Positions 20,988 to 29,288 of a stretch of DNA of 33,183 nt are shown piece after piece. Below the pieces are notes generated by a model. The model did no database searches and had not been told where the DNA came from. It saw nothing but the letters and a program-made list of their open reading frames with translations. Both the position numbers and the translations under genes were made by a program. Position 1 is the stretch's first letter. Each line of letters begins with the position of its first letter. Source of the DNA: DASPKS01 sp035628035 (GTDB taxonomy: Bacteria > Bacteroidota > Rhodothermia > Rhodothermales > Rubricoccaceae); the NCBI GenBank assembly GCA_035628035.1, contig DASPKS010000064.1:1-33183 (forward strand). Direction: 5' to 3'.

Positions 20988-22228
20988 CCGGCCTGCAACT
21001 GCCGCCGGACGAGGTCCAGGGCGGTCGTCGCAGCCAGGGCGATGTTCACCTCGCGGTCGGTGGTGAACCGGGCGCGAACGGCGTGCGTGCCCCTGGCGTC
21101 GGCGTAGCCGAACCAGACGAGCCCGACGGGTTTTTCGGCCGTCCCCCCGCCCGGCCCGGCGATGCCCGTGGTGGCCACGGCGAGGTCAGCGCCGAGATGC
21201 CGGCGGGCGCCCTCGGCCAGCTGGCGGGCCACGGCCTCGCTCACGGCCCCCTCCCGGTCGAGCGTTTCGCGGTCCACCCCGAGCAGGCCCGCCTTGACGT
21301 CGTTGTCATAGGCGACGACCCCGCCCCGGAAGTAGCGGCTCGCGCCGGGCACGCGCGTGATCCGCGCGGCGAGGGCGCCGCCCGTGCAGCTCTCGGCCAC
21401 TGCCAGGGTAAGCCCGCCCGTAAGCAGCCGCTCGCCGACGGCCTCTTCGAGCGTGGCTTCGCCCTCGCCGAAAACGAGGTCGCCAAGGATCGCCCGGATG
21501 CGCTCGGCGGCATGGTCGAGCGTGGCCTGCGCCGCTGCGCGATCCTCCCCCCGGATGCTGAGGCGGAGCCGGACGCCCCCCGTCGTAGGCAGAAAGGCGA
21601 GCGCAAGGCCGCCTCTAAGAAGCGTGGAAAGGTCGCCGAGGCGGGCGCTCAGCGCGGTCTCCCCTTCGCCCGTTGTCTGGAGCGTCCGGTGGAGGACGGC
21701 GAAGCCGGCGGCCCGCTCCTGCAAGCGCGGAAGCACGTGCGCCTCCACGACGGCTTCCATCTCGAAGGGCACACCGGGGAGGAGGACCACGGCCTTACCG
21801 TCCCGCTCGCCCCACAGCCCCGGCGCCAGCCCCTTCGGGTTCTCCAGCGCCTCGAACCCCTCCGGCACCTCCCCGAAGAGCCGGTGCCGCTCGGAGGCGA
21901 TGCGCCCGCGCGCCGCGAGCCTGGCCCGCACCCCCTCGAACACGGCCGACTCGAACCGGAGCGGCACCCCAAACGCCTGTGCAATGGCTTTCTTCGTGAG
22001 GTCGTCGTGCGTAGGCCCCAAGCCACCGGTCATGATGACCACGTCGACTCCCTCCCCGAGCGCGCGGGTGAGAGCGCGTCCGATCACGGCCTCGTCGTCG
22101 CCCACGACTTCGGCGCGGCGTACGTCCACGCCGACCTGACCGAGCCGGTCTCCCAGCCACGCCGCGTTCGTATTGACGACCTGCCCGATGAGCAGCTCGT
22201 CGCCGACGGTGAGGAGGACGGCGGTCAT
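20981..22228 (-). CDS. cinA: CinA family nicotinamide-nucleotide amidohydrolase
   Basis: A two-domain protein of 415 residues. The N-terminal MoCF-like domain (about 1-165; LLTVGDELLIGQVVNTNAAW, IMTGGLGPTHDDLTKKAIA, LLPGVPFEM) is the COG1058 part, with ADP-ribose pyrophosphatase activity in studied homologues. The C-terminal CinA/PncC domain (about 255-410; LAVAESCTGGALAARITRVP, GGVVAYDNDVKAGLLGV, GIAGPGGGT) deamidates nicotinamide mononucleotide in pyridine-nucleotide recycling. The start ATG 22228 overlaps the pyrE stop as ATGA (22225-22228), showing coupling. cinA-recA adjacency is common in bacteria and gave rise to the competence/damage-inducible name, but here a terminator lies between them. 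The frame upstream of ATG is shadow of pyrE. Confidence 0.96.
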   Translation of the reverse strand: MTAVLLTVGDELLIGQVVNTNAAWLGDRLGQVGVDVRRAEVVGDDEAVIGRALTRALGEGVDVVIMTGGLGPTHDDLTKKAIAQAFGVPLRFESAVFEGVRARLAARGRIASERHRLFGEVPEGFEALENPKGLAPGLWGERDGKAVVLLPGVPFEMEAVVEAHVLPRLQERAAGFAVLHRTLQTTGEGETALSARLGDLSTLLRGGLALAFLPTTGGVRLRLSIRGEDRAAAQATLDHAAERIRAILGDLVFGEGEATLEEAVGERLLTGGLTLAVAESCTGGALAARITRVPGASRYFRGGVVAYDNDVKAGLLGVDRETLDREGAVSEAVARQLAEGARRHLGADLAVATTGIAGPGGGTAEKPVGLVWFGYADARGTHAVRARFTTDREVNIALAATTALDLVRRQLQAGG

Positions 22229-22857
22229 CCCCCCCACCCCGCGGGGTCCACGCGCCAGGCCCGGAGCGCCTCGAGGTCGGTCTCCGAGACGAGCCCCCGC
22301 GCCTGCGCCTCCACGAGGAGGGTGTCGTAGTCGGTGAGGGCGAAGAGCGGGACGCCGGCCTCGGCGAAGGCGCGCTCGGCCTGCTCGAACCGGTAGCTGA
22401 AGAGGGCCAGCACGGCGCGCACCTCGGTGCCCGCCGCGCGCAGCGCCTCGACGGCCCCCAGCGACGAGCCGCCCGTCGAGACGGTGTCCTCCACGAGGAC
22501 GACGGCCTGCCCGGCACCGAGACGGCCCTCGACCTGGTTGCCGCGCCCGTGCTCCTTCGGCTTGGACCGGACGTACACGAGGGGGAGCGACAGCCGATCC
22601 GCGAGCCACGCCGCGTGGGGGATGCCGGCCGTCGCCGTCCCCGCGATCACGTCGGGCCCGAGGCTGTACGCCTCGACGACGGCGGCGAAGCCGTCGGTGA
22701 CGCGCCGACGCACGGCGGGCTCGGACAGGGTGAGCCGGTTGTCGCAGTAGATGGGGGCCTTCCAGCCGGACGCCCACGTGAAGGGCGCCTCCGAGCGGAG
22801 CACCACAGCCCCGACGTCGAGGAGGTCTGCCGCGAGGGCGCGGCGGAGGTCGTCCAT
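22225..22857 (-). CDS. pyrE: orotate phosphoribosyltransferase
   Basis: Transfers ribose-5-phosphate from PRPP to orotate, giving OMP in UMP synthesis; cytoplasmic dimer. The product is 210 residues, normal for PyrE. Motifs: FTWASGWKAPIYCDNR near the N-terminus (orotate side), GTATAGIPHAAWLADRL, VYVRSKPKEHGRGNQVEG (the flexible loop with Lys and His) and the PRPP loop VVLVEDTVSTGGSS. The start is ATG 22857 (MDDLRRALAADLLD), 4 bases after the pgsA stop; the open frame further upstream is shadow of pgsA. It overlaps cinA by 4 bases. A three-gene operon pgsA-pyrE-cinA is therefore well supported by spacing, though the three products belong to different pathways. Confidence 0.96.
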   Translation of the reverse strand: MDDLRRALAADLLDVGAVVLRSEAPFTWASGWKAPIYCDNRLTLSEPAVRRRVTDGFAAVVEAYSLGPDVIAGTATAGIPHAAWLADRLSLPLVYVRSKPKEHGRGNQVEGRLGAGQAVVLVEDTVSTGGSSLGAVEALRAAGTEVRAVLALFSYRFEQAERAFAEAGVPLFALTDYDTLLVEAQARGLVSETDLEALRAWRVDPAGWGG

Positions 22858-22861
22858 GGCG

Positions 22862-23497
22862 TCAGCCGACAGGCTCGGCAGGTTCGGCCGGCTCGCGGCG
22901 CAGGAAGTAGAGGGCGCCCGTGTAGAGGGTGGCCGCCGTGGTGAGGAGGAGGAAGACGAGCGTGAAGGGGCTGTCGAGGAGGGCGTAGACCATCCGCCCG
23001 AACGCGCCGGCAAAGCCATCGAGCGTGCGGGCGTGGGCGAAGACGAGGAAGACCTGGACCGTGATGAGGAACGTGAGCTGCCACGCCGTCTTCCACTTCG
23101 CGGCCTGGAGCGTCTTGAGCGGGCGGTTCTGGCGCTCGTAGTACGCGCGGAGGAGCGTCACCGCGAGGTCGCGCACGGCGATGAGCCCGACGGCCCACCA
23201 GGGCATCCAGCGACCCAGCCGAGCGCCATCCTCGCCACCGATCTCGACGAGGGGAAGCACGAAGAACGCCCCCAGCACGATGACCTTGTCGGCCAGCGGG
23301 TCGAGGAACTGGCCGAGGCGGGAGCGGGCGCCGTACTCGCGGGCGAGCTTGCCATCCCAGTAGTCCGAGATTGCCGCGAGGATGAACAGCGTGGCCGCCA
23401 CGGCCTGCCACGCGAACGTCCCCCGCAGGAGCCCGTAGAGGCACAGCGGGGTGACGACGATCCGGCTGACGGTGAGGACGTTGGGGACGTGCTTCAT
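22862..23497 (-). CDS. pgsA: CDP-alcohol phosphatidyltransferase, likely phosphatidylglycerophosphate synthase
   Basis: A membrane enzyme of phospholipid synthesis, 211 residues. The CDP-alcohol motif DG-x2-AR-x8-G-x3-D-x3-D is complete in SDYWDGKLAREYGARSRLGQ followed by FLDPLADK (about residues 44-71). Hydrophobic segments flank it and continue to the C-terminus (about 6-45, 73-88, 97-112, 139-155, 173-197). The N-terminus MKHVPNVLTVSRIVVTPLCL is typical of PgsA (NxLTxxR). Phosphatidylglycerophosphate synthase is the best fit by length and N-terminus, but other class members such as cardiolipin or phosphatidylinositol-type synthases cannot be excluded. It is first in the operon, with a promoter candidate at 23515-23543 in the divergent region shared with dnaK. 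Confidence 0.9.
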   Translation of the reverse strand: MKHVPNVLTVSRIVVTPLCLYGLLRGTFAWQAVAATLFILAAISDYWDGKLAREYGARSRLGQFLDPLADKVIVLGAFFVLPLVEIGGEDGARLGRWMPWWAVGLIAVRDLAVTLLRAYYERQNRPLKTLQAAKWKTAWQLTFLITVQVFLVFAHARTLDGFAGAFGRMVYALLDSPFTLVFLLLTTAATLYTGALYFLRREPAEPAEPVG

Positions 23498-23514
23498 CGG
23501 GGCGCGGGGGCCGG

Positions 23515-23543
23515 CGAAGATAGCGAGCCGCTGTCGTTGCAAA
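23515..23543 (-). promoter_or_regulatory. promoter of the pgsA-pyrE-cinA operon
   Basis: On the minus strand TTTG (23543-23540) and TATCTTCG (23522-23515) are 17 bases apart and lie 18-46 bases upstream of the pgsA ATG. The boxes match the Bacteroidota TTTG / TAnnTTTG pair with one mismatch in the second. Confidence 0.5.
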
Positions 23544-23612
23544 GGCTCCTGGCGACGGGTTCGGCGGCGTTTCGAGGGCCCGTCTGCCAATCTGTCCCCC
23601 CGCCCTCCTGTG

Positions 23613-23664
23613 GCACGGTGCTTGGGCGCTGCGCCCGGTATCCGGGTGGCCTGCCGGAGCGGCA
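23613..23664. promoter_or_regulatory. cluster of four short dyads upstream of dnaK
   Basis: Within 52 bases lie four perfect inverted repeats: GCAC-G-GTGC (23613-23621), GGGCGC-T-GCGCCC (23624-23636), CCCGG-TAT-CCGGG (23634-23646) and TGCCG-GAG-CGGCA (23652-23664). They occupy the middle of the 211-base pgsA/dnaK divergent gap, 45-96 bases before the dnaK ATG. They may be operator sites or RNA hairpins of the dnaK leader. High GC makes some short dyads expected by chance. Confidence 0.3.
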
Positions 23665-23708
23665 CCGCCCTTGAACCCCCTCACACTCTCGACAATCACC
23701 CCACCCTC

Positions 23709-25631
23709 ATGGGCAAGATCATCGGCATCGACCTCGGCACGACGAACTCGGTCGTCGCGGTGATGGAGGGCAACGAGCCCGTCGTCATCCCGAACGCCGA
23801 GGGCGCGCGGACGACCCCCTCCGTCGTCGCCTTCAAGAAGGATGGCGAGCGGCTCGTCGGCGCGCCGGCGAAGCGCCAGGCCATCACGAACCCCCAGAAC
23901 ACCATCTTCTCGGTGAAGCGGTTTATGGGCCGCAAGTACGCCGAGGTGACCGAGGAGATGAAGACGGTCCCGTATCAGGTGGTCGAGGGCGATGGGGGCG
24001 TGGCCCGCATCGACATCGGGGACCGCCACTACACCCCCCAGGAGATCTCGGCGATGATCCTCCAGAAGCTGAAGCAGACGGCGGAGGACTACCTCGGCGA
24101 GAAGGTGACGGAGGCCGTCATCACGGTCCCGGCCTACTTCAACGACGCGCAGCGGAAGGCGACCAAGGAGGCCGGCCAGATCGCCGGGCTGGAGGTGAAG
24201 CGGATCCTCAACGAGCCCACGGCCGCCGCCCTCGCCTACGGCCTCGACAAGGGCAAGCACGACGAGATCGTGGCCGTCTACGACCTCGGCGGCGGCACGT
24301 ACGACATCTCGATCCTCGAGCTCGGCGACGGCGTCTTCGAGGTGAAGTCCACCAACGGCGACACCCACCTCGGCGGCGACGACTTCGACCAGCGCCTCAT
24401 CGACTACGTCGCCGACGAGTTCAAGAAGCAGGAGGGCGTCGACCTTCGGAACGACCCGATGGCGCTCCAGCGCCTGAAGGAGGCCGCCGAGAAGGCGAAG
24501 ATCGAGCTCTCCAGCAGCCAGCAGACGACCGTCAACCTCCCGTTCATCACGGCGACGGCCGAGGGGCCGAAGCACCTCACGCTCGACCTCACGCGGGCGA
24601 AGTTCGAGCAGCTCGTCGACGACCTCATCCGGCGCACCATCCCCCCGATGGAGAAGGCGCTCAAGGACGCCGGCCTCTCGAAGGAGCAGATCGACGAGGT
24701 CATCCTCGTCGGCGGCTCGACGCGCATCCCGAAGGTGCAGGAGGTCGTCGAGCAGTTCTTCGGGAAGAAGCCGAACAAGGGCGTGAACCCCGACGAGGTC
24801 GTCGCCGTCGGCGCGGCGATCCAGGGCGGCGTCCTTGCGGGCGACGTGAAGGACGTCCTCCTCCTCGACGTGACCCCGCTCAACCTCGGGATCGAGACGC
24901 TGGGCGGCGTGATGACCGCGCTCATCCCCGCCAATACGACGATCCCTACGCGGCGGAGCGAGATCTTTTCCACGGCCTCCGACAGCCAGCCGTCGGTCGA
25001 GATCCACGTGCTCCAGGGCGACCGCGCGATGGCCGTCGACAACCGCACCATCGGGCGATTCCACCTCGACGGCATCCCGCCGGCCCCCCGCGGCGTCCCC
25101 CAGATCGAGGTCACGTTCGACATCGACGCCGACGGGATCCTCTCGGTGTCGGCGAAGGACAAGGCCACCGGGAAGGAGCAGTCGATCCGGATCGAGGCCT
25201 CCTCCGGGCTCACCGAGCAGGAGATCGAGCAGATGCGGAAGAGCGCGCGCGAGCACGCGGCCGAGGACAGGAAGCGCCGCGAGGAGATCGAGACGATCAA
25301 CCGCGCCGACGGCCTCATCTTCTCGACGGAGAAGAACCTCGCCGACTTCGGCGAGAAGCTCCCGGCCGAGAAGCGGACCGCCATCGAGGGCGCGCTGGAG
25401 CGGCTGAAGCAGGCACACGGTGCCCGGAACGTGCCCGAGGTGGAGTCCGCGATGGAGCAGCTGAACCAGGCGTGGACCGCCGCGAGCGAGGACCTCTACC
25501 GCGCACAGGCCGAAGCCGGCCAGACCGAAGCGACGCCTGCGGAGGGCAGCCCTGACGGCGGCACGGCCGACGGCGGCTCCGTCCACGACGCCGACTTCGA
25601 GGTGGTGGACGAGGGCGGCGAGCAGAAGTAG
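23709..25631 (+). CDS. dnaK: molecular chaperone Hsp70
   Basis: The ATP-driven chaperone that binds exposed hydrophobic segments of client proteins with DnaJ and GrpE; cytoplasmic. The product is 640 residues. The nucleotide-binding domain (about 1-385) shows IDLGTTNSVVAVMEG, VITVPAYFNDAQRKAT, YDLGGGTYDISILELG and ILVGGSTRIPKVQ. The interdomain linker DVLLLDVTPLNLGIET leads into the substrate domain (PSVEIHVLQGDR, NRTIGRFHLDGIPPAPRG). A G/A/E-rich tail ends DADFEVVDEGGEQK, a degenerate EEVD-like tip. The start ATG 23709 gives the canonical MGKIIGIDLGTTNS; the open frame upstream is not coding. No grpE, dnaJ or hrcA adjoins it and no CIRCE element is visible. A strong terminator follows 20 bases after the stop. 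Confidence 0.99.
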   Translation: MGKIIGIDLGTTNSVVAVMEGNEPVVIPNAEGARTTPSVVAFKKDGERLVGAPAKRQAITNPQNTIFSVKRFMGRKYAEVTEEMKTVPYQVVEGDGGVARIDIGDRHYTPQEISAMILQKLKQTAEDYLGEKVTEAVITVPAYFNDAQRKATKEAGQIAGLEVKRILNEPTAAALAYGLDKGKHDEIVAVYDLGGGTYDISILELGDGVFEVKSTNGDTHLGGDDFDQRLIDYVADEFKKQEGVDLRNDPMALQRLKEAAEKAKIELSSSQQTTVNLPFITATAEGPKHLTLDLTRAKFEQLVDDLIRRTIPPMEKALKDAGLSKEQIDEVILVGGSTRIPKVQEVVEQFFGKKPNKGVNPDEVVAVGAAIQGGVLAGDVKDVLLLDVTPLNLGIETLGGVMTALIPANTTIPTRRSEIFSTASDSQPSVEIHVLQGDRAMAVDNRTIGRFHLDGIPPAPRGVPQIEVTFDIDADGILSVSAKDKATGKEQSIRIEASSGLTEQEIEQMRKSAREHAAEDRKRREEIETINRADGLIFSTEKNLADFGEKLPAEKRTAIEGALERLKQAHGARNVPEVESAMEQLNQAWTAASEDLYRAQAEAGQTEATPAEGSPDGGTADGGSVHDADFEVVDEGGEQK

Positions 25632-25651
25632 CTCCCTCCTGCCGATCCCGT

Positions 25652-25688
25652 GCCCCGGGGGCCTCGCGCCCCCGGGGCTTTTTTTATT
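25652..25688 (+). terminator. intrinsic terminator of dnaK
   Basis: A perfect 11-bp GC stem (25652-25662 with 25668-25678) with loop CTCGC is followed directly by seven T and then ATT. It starts 20 bases after the dnaK stop codon. Confidence 0.95.
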
Positions 25689-25779
25689 CCGCGCCCCCTC
25701 AGGCAATTCTGGAGCGGGGTGCAACTTTCCGGTTTGGCCTCCGAACTTTGCACTTCAAAGCTTTTCCTCCTCCCCTCGT

Positions 25780-27252
25780 ATGAACGACGCTGCTGCCCCG
25801 CCTCGCCCCCCTTCGCAACCGCGGACTTCTTCGGCGCGCAACTCGGTTACGCTGAAGCTGGTCGCCATCGGGCTCGTAATCCTCCTGCTCATGGTGCCGG
25901 CGATGATGCTAGAGGGGCTCATCCGCGAGCGAGAGCAGATGCGGGACTCTGCGCGCCGCGAGGTGGCCGCGCGCTGGGGGCTTGAGCAGACCGTCAGCGG
26001 GCCGGTCCTCACGATCCCGTACGTCGTGCGGACGACGACGAACGACGGCGAAGCCCACGAGGTGACGCGCTACGCCCACTTCCTCCCCGATGTGCTGGAG
26101 GTGGAGGGGACGATCACGCCGCAGGTCCGCACGCGGGGGATCTACCGCGTCGTGCTCTACAACACGCAGCTCCGGCTGCGCGGGCAGTTCCCCCGCCCCG
26201 ACGCCGCCACCCTGGGCCTCTCTGTCGACGCCCTCCGCCCCGCCGAAGCCTTCGTCTCCCTGGGCATCCCCGACATGCGCGGCGTCGAAGACGCCGTGCA
26301 GCTTCGCTGGGCCGACTCCGTGCACGCGGCCAATCCCGGTATCCCTACGGCCGACGTATTCCCCAGCGGCGTCCACGTGCCCGTCCCGCTCGACGCTGCG
26401 GCGAACGGCTATCCCTTCGCGGTGGACCTCGACCTCAACGGGAGCGATGCGCTCGGCTTCCTCCCCGTGGGAAAGGAGACGCACGTACACCTCACGTCGC
26501 CGTGGACCACACCGAGCTTCACCGGTGCCTTTCTCCCGGATCGCCGCGCCGTCACCGACGGCGGGTTCGAAGCGACGTGGCGCGTCCTCCACCTGAACCG
26601 CAACTACGGCCAGGCCTTCCTCGGCCCGTTTGGCCAGCCGACCGCGCTCGTCTCGGAAGACGAGGACTTCGTGGCGTACCCCGCGCGGACCGCGGCGGTA
26701 GTAGAACCCGCCACAGGCGCTGCGCCGTCGGCGTTCGGGGTGGCCCTGCTGCTCCCGGTGGACGAGTACCAGAAGACGGCACGGGCGGCGAAGTACTGCA
26801 TGCTCTTCGTCTTCCTCACCTTCGTGACGTTCTTCTTCGTGGAGATCCTCGGCGGCCGGCAGATCCACCCGGTCCAGTACCTCCTCGTCGGGTTCGCCAT
26901 CACGCTGTTCTACCTGCTCCTCCTCAGCATCGCCGAGTACGTGCCGTTCGGGTCGGCCTACTTCACCGCTGCCGGTGCCATCCTCGCGCTCGTGACGCTC
27001 TACGCGAAGGCGATCTTCCGCGAGTGGCGGCTCGCCGCGGTGGTGGCCGGACTCCTCGCACTGTTCTACGGGTACTTCTACGTGCTGCTCCAGCTGGAGG
27101 CGTACGCGCTCCTGTTCGGGAGCCTCGGGCTCCTCGTGACGCTGGCCGTCGTGATGTACCTCTCGCGGCACGTGGACTGGTACGGGTTCGGCTCGACGCC
27201 GGCGCCCCCGACCCTTGCACCTCCCGCCCCCGCTGCGCCGGCCTCCTCGTGA
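25780..27252 (+). CDS. creD: inner membrane protein CreD family
   Basis: A 490-residue membrane protein of the CreD (colicin E2 tolerance / envelope integrity) family. In E. coli creD belongs to the CreBC regulon and affects envelope properties and beta-lactam response; its biochemistry is not settled. One N-terminal membrane segment (about 23-48, LKLVAIGLVILLLMVPAMML) is followed by a large periplasmic region (about 50-320; FLPDVLEVEGTITPQVRTRG, RGIYRVVLYNTQLRLRGQF, AFVSLGIPDMRGV). Then come five or six closely spaced C-terminal helices (about 335-470), including FLTFVTFFFVEILGGRQIHP and VQYLLVGFAITLFYLLLLS, a highly conserved CreD stretch. The N-terminus and C-terminus are proline/alanine-rich. 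It has no creBC neighbours here; it stands alone between the dnaK terminator and its own terminator. Confidence 0.92.
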   Translation: MNDAAAPPRPPSQPRTSSARNSVTLKLVAIGLVILLLMVPAMMLEGLIREREQMRDSARREVAARWGLEQTVSGPVLTIPYVVRTTTNDGEAHEVTRYAHFLPDVLEVEGTITPQVRTRGIYRVVLYNTQLRLRGQFPRPDAATLGLSVDALRPAEAFVSLGIPDMRGVEDAVQLRWADSVHAANPGIPTADVFPSGVHVPVPLDAAANGYPFAVDLDLNGSDALGFLPVGKETHVHLTSPWTTPSFTGAFLPDRRAVTDGGFEATWRVLHLNRNYGQAFLGPFGQPTALVSEDEDFVAYPARTAAVVEPATGAAPSAFGVALLLPVDEYQKTARAAKYCMLFVFLTFVTFFFVEILGGRQIHPVQYLLVGFAITLFYLLLLSIAEYVPFGSAYFTAAGAILALVTLYAKAIFREWRLAAVVAGLLALFYGYFYVLLQLEAYALLFGSLGLLVTLAVVMYLSRHVDWYGFGSTPAPPTLAPPAPAAPASS

Positions 27253-27271
27253 GGCCAGCCGGAGGCGTCAG

Positions 27272-27310
27272 GTGCCCCGGTAGCCCCGTGTTGCCGGGGC
27301 ACTTGCGTTT
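27272..27310 (+). terminator. hairpin terminator of creD
   Basis: A perfect 9-bp stem GTGCCCCGG/CCGGGGCAC (27272-27280 with 27294-27302) has a 13-base loop and is followed by TTGCGTTTGT. It begins 19 bases after the creD stop. The T-tract is weak, but position and stem support termination. Confidence 0.65.
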
Positions 27311-27424
27311 GTGGGGGTGCGCGCCCGATGTTGATGGGTGCAGGGCCGAGCCTCAGGGTGGTCCGGGGGGACACTGGACGCTCAGCCCGGCCCTGCCTCC
27401 TCCCGCGTCCTTGCCTGTCCCCCC

Positions 27425-27889
27425 ATGGAACTCCGCTCGTCTCCCGTGCGGGTCGCCGAGGCCGACCCCTTCGTCGGCGGTACGCCACGCCCGCGCCCGC
27501 TCCTCCTCGCCCGCGTCCCCGCGGGCTTCCCCTCACCCGCCGACGACTACGTCGACCGCGCGCTCGACCTCCACGAACTGTGCGTCAAGAACCCGGCCGC
27601 CACCTACTTCGTCCGTGTCGAGGGGGACTCGATGGTCGGCGCCGGCATCCACTCCGGCGACATCCTCGTCGTGGACCGTTCCCTTCCGCCGGATGACGGG
27701 CGTGTCGTCGTGGCCGCGCTCCACGGCGAGCTTACCGTGAAGCAGATCCGCGTGGAGCGGACGAAGGCCGGTGTGCGGAGGCTCCGGCTCGTGCCGGAGA
27801 ACGACCACTTCCCCCACATCGAGGTCACGCCCGAGATGGACTTCACCGTCTGGGGGGTCGTCACGCACGTCGTCCACGCGCTCGTCTGA
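27425..27889 (+). CDS. umuD: UmuD-like S24 peptidase
   Basis: The accessory subunit of DNA polymerase V: it self-cleaves on RecA filaments and then joins UmuC for translesion synthesis. The product is 154 residues with no helix-turn-helix, so it is UmuD rather than LexA. The cleavage region VPAGFPSPADDYVDR places the scissile Ala33-Gly34 bond. Catalytic Ser69 (VEGDSMVGAGI) and Lys106 (LTVKQI) are 37 residues apart, the same spacing as Ser60/Lys97 in E. coli UmuD. The start is ATG 27425 (MELRSSPVRVAEADPF); the frame is open 29 codons upstream with no supporting features. umuC follows after 79 bases. No CTGT-N8-ACAG site is visible in its 172-base upstream gap. Confidence 0.94.
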   Translation: MELRSSPVRVAEADPFVGGTPRPRPLLLARVPAGFPSPADDYVDRALDLHELCVKNPAATYFVRVEGDSMVGAGIHSGDILVVDRSLPPDDGRVVVAALHGELTVKQIRVERTKAGVRRLRLVPENDHFPHIEVTPEMDFTVWGVVTHVVHALV

Positions 27890-27968
27890 GCCCGGGCGGT
27901 GTGACAGGGCATCCGGCACCGGAGGGGGTTGAAGCTGCCCGCGCCTCTCTCCCCTGCCGGACCCCGCC

Positions 27969-29276
27969 GTGCTCTTCGCCCTCGTGGACTGCGCCAACTT
28001 CTACGCCTCGTGCGAGCGGGTCTTCGATCCGTCACTCGCGCGGAAGCCGGTCGTCATCCTCTCGAACAACGACGGGTGCATCATCGCGCGGAGCGACGAG
28101 GCGAAGGCGCTGGGCGTCCCGATGGGCGCCCCGTACTTCCAGTGGAAGACGCGGCTGGAGCGGTGGGGCGTCGTCGTGTACTCGTCCAACTACGCGCTCT
28201 ACGCCGACATGAGCCGCCGTGTGATGGAGACGCTCGAGACGTTCACGCCCGACGTGGAGCCATACTCCATCGATGAGGCGTTCCTCGCCTTCCCGGGCTT
28301 CCCGGCCCATCCCGACGACGCCCTCCGCCTCCGGCTCGACGCGTTCGCGGAGGAGATCTACCGCCGCGTCCTCCGGTGGACCGGCGTCCCCACGCGCGTC
28401 GCCCTCGCGCCGACGAAGACGCTCGCCAAGGTGGGATGCGAGCACGCGAAGCGGCTCGTCCGTGCTGGTCGCACGCCCGCCTTCTGCCTGGCCGGCCGCC
28501 CCGACCTCGACCGTATTCTCGCCGCCACGCCCGTCGGCGACGTGTGGGGGGTCGGGTGGCGACTCCGCCCCTTCCTCGAGCGCAACGGCGTGCGGACGTC
28601 CCTCGACCTCCGCGACAGCGACGACGCGTGGGTCCGCCGCCACCTCCGCGTGACCGGGCTGCGGATGGTCCACGAGTTGCGCGGCACGAGCTGCCTTCCG
28701 ATGGAGCGCCTCCCCCAGCCCAGGCATACCCTCGTCCGCAGCCGCTCCTTCGGGCAGGCCGTCACCGACCCCGACTGGCTCCGGGAAGCGGTGGCCTCGC
28801 ACGTCGAGCGGGCGGGCGAGAAGCTCCGCGCCGAGCGGCTCGCAGCGGGCGCCCTCACGGTGTTCGTTACGACGAAGGGGCACGGTCCCGGCCCCCACCT
28901 CCACGCCGCGCACGGCGTCCCTCTCATCCCGGCGACGAACCGGACGCCCTCGCTCCTCCGCGCCGCGCGTGACGCCTTCGAGCGGTGCTACCGCGCGGCC
29001 TCGGCCGATGGCCGGCCGTACCGCTACAAGAAGGCTGGCGTGATCTGCGCCGAGCTGGCGCCCGCCCGGCCGGCGCAGGGCCACCTCTTCGTCCCGGACG
29101 AGCCCGGCATGGATGCCCTGCTCGAAGCGGTGGACCGGCTGAACGCGCGGATGGGCACGCGCGCCGTCTTCTTCGCGCGTGCAGGGACCACGCAGCCCTG
29201 GCAGATGCAGTGCGACCGGCGCTCGGCGCCGTTCACGACGAGCTGGCGCGGACTCCCCACCGCGCGGGCGGACTAA
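27969..29276 (+). CDS. umuC: UmuC-like Y-family DNA polymerase (Pol V catalytic subunit)
   Basis: An error-prone translesion polymerase of 435 residues. Palm metal ligands are Asp7 (MLFALVDCANFYASCERVF) and Asp102/Glu103 (YSIDEAFLAFPG). LSNNDGCIIARSDEAKALGV (31-50) is the UmuC fingers signature. A helix-hairpin-helix region with GDVWGVGWRLRPFLERNG precedes the little finger. QGHLF at 370-374 fits the QxxLF beta-clamp binding motif. The C-terminus (PWQMQCDRRSAPFTTSWRGL) is the UmuC-type tail (DUF4113-like). The start is a GTG at 27969; no ATG is compatible with the conserved N-terminus. It stands 79 bases downstream of umuD and presumably shares its transcript. The tail ends 68 bases before the amine oxidase gene. 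Confidence 0.95.
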   Translation: MLFALVDCANFYASCERVFDPSLARKPVVILSNNDGCIIARSDEAKALGVPMGAPYFQWKTRLERWGVVVYSSNYALYADMSRRVMETLETFTPDVEPYSIDEAFLAFPGFPAHPDDALRLRLDAFAEEIYRRVLRWTGVPTRVALAPTKTLAKVGCEHAKRLVRAGRTPAFCLAGRPDLDRILAATPVGDVWGVGWRLRPFLERNGVRTSLDLRDSDDAWVRRHLRVTGLRMVHELRGTSCLPMERLPQPRHTLVRSRSFGQAVTDPDWLREAVASHVERAGEKLRAERLAAGALTVFVTTKGHGPGPHLHAAHGVPLIPATNRTPSLLRAARDAFERCYRAASADGRPYRYKKAGVICAELAPARPAQGHLFVPDEPGMDALLEAVDRLNARMGTRAVFFARAGTTQPWQMQCDRRSAPFTTSWRGLPTARAD

Positions 29277-29288
29277 CCCCCGGGGCGC

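Noticed and set aside
23498..23708. CIRCE or a clear sigma-32 promoter upstream of dnaK
   Set aside because: No TTAGCACTC-N9-GAGTGCTAA is present; CTTGAA at about 23670 has no partner box at a suitable distance.
22647..25724. A 1025-codon open frame antisense to dnaK
   Set aside because: It mirrors dnaK in a high-GC codon frame, contains low-complexity R/L/E/D sequence and no family motifs; long antisense frames opposite dnaK are a known artefact.
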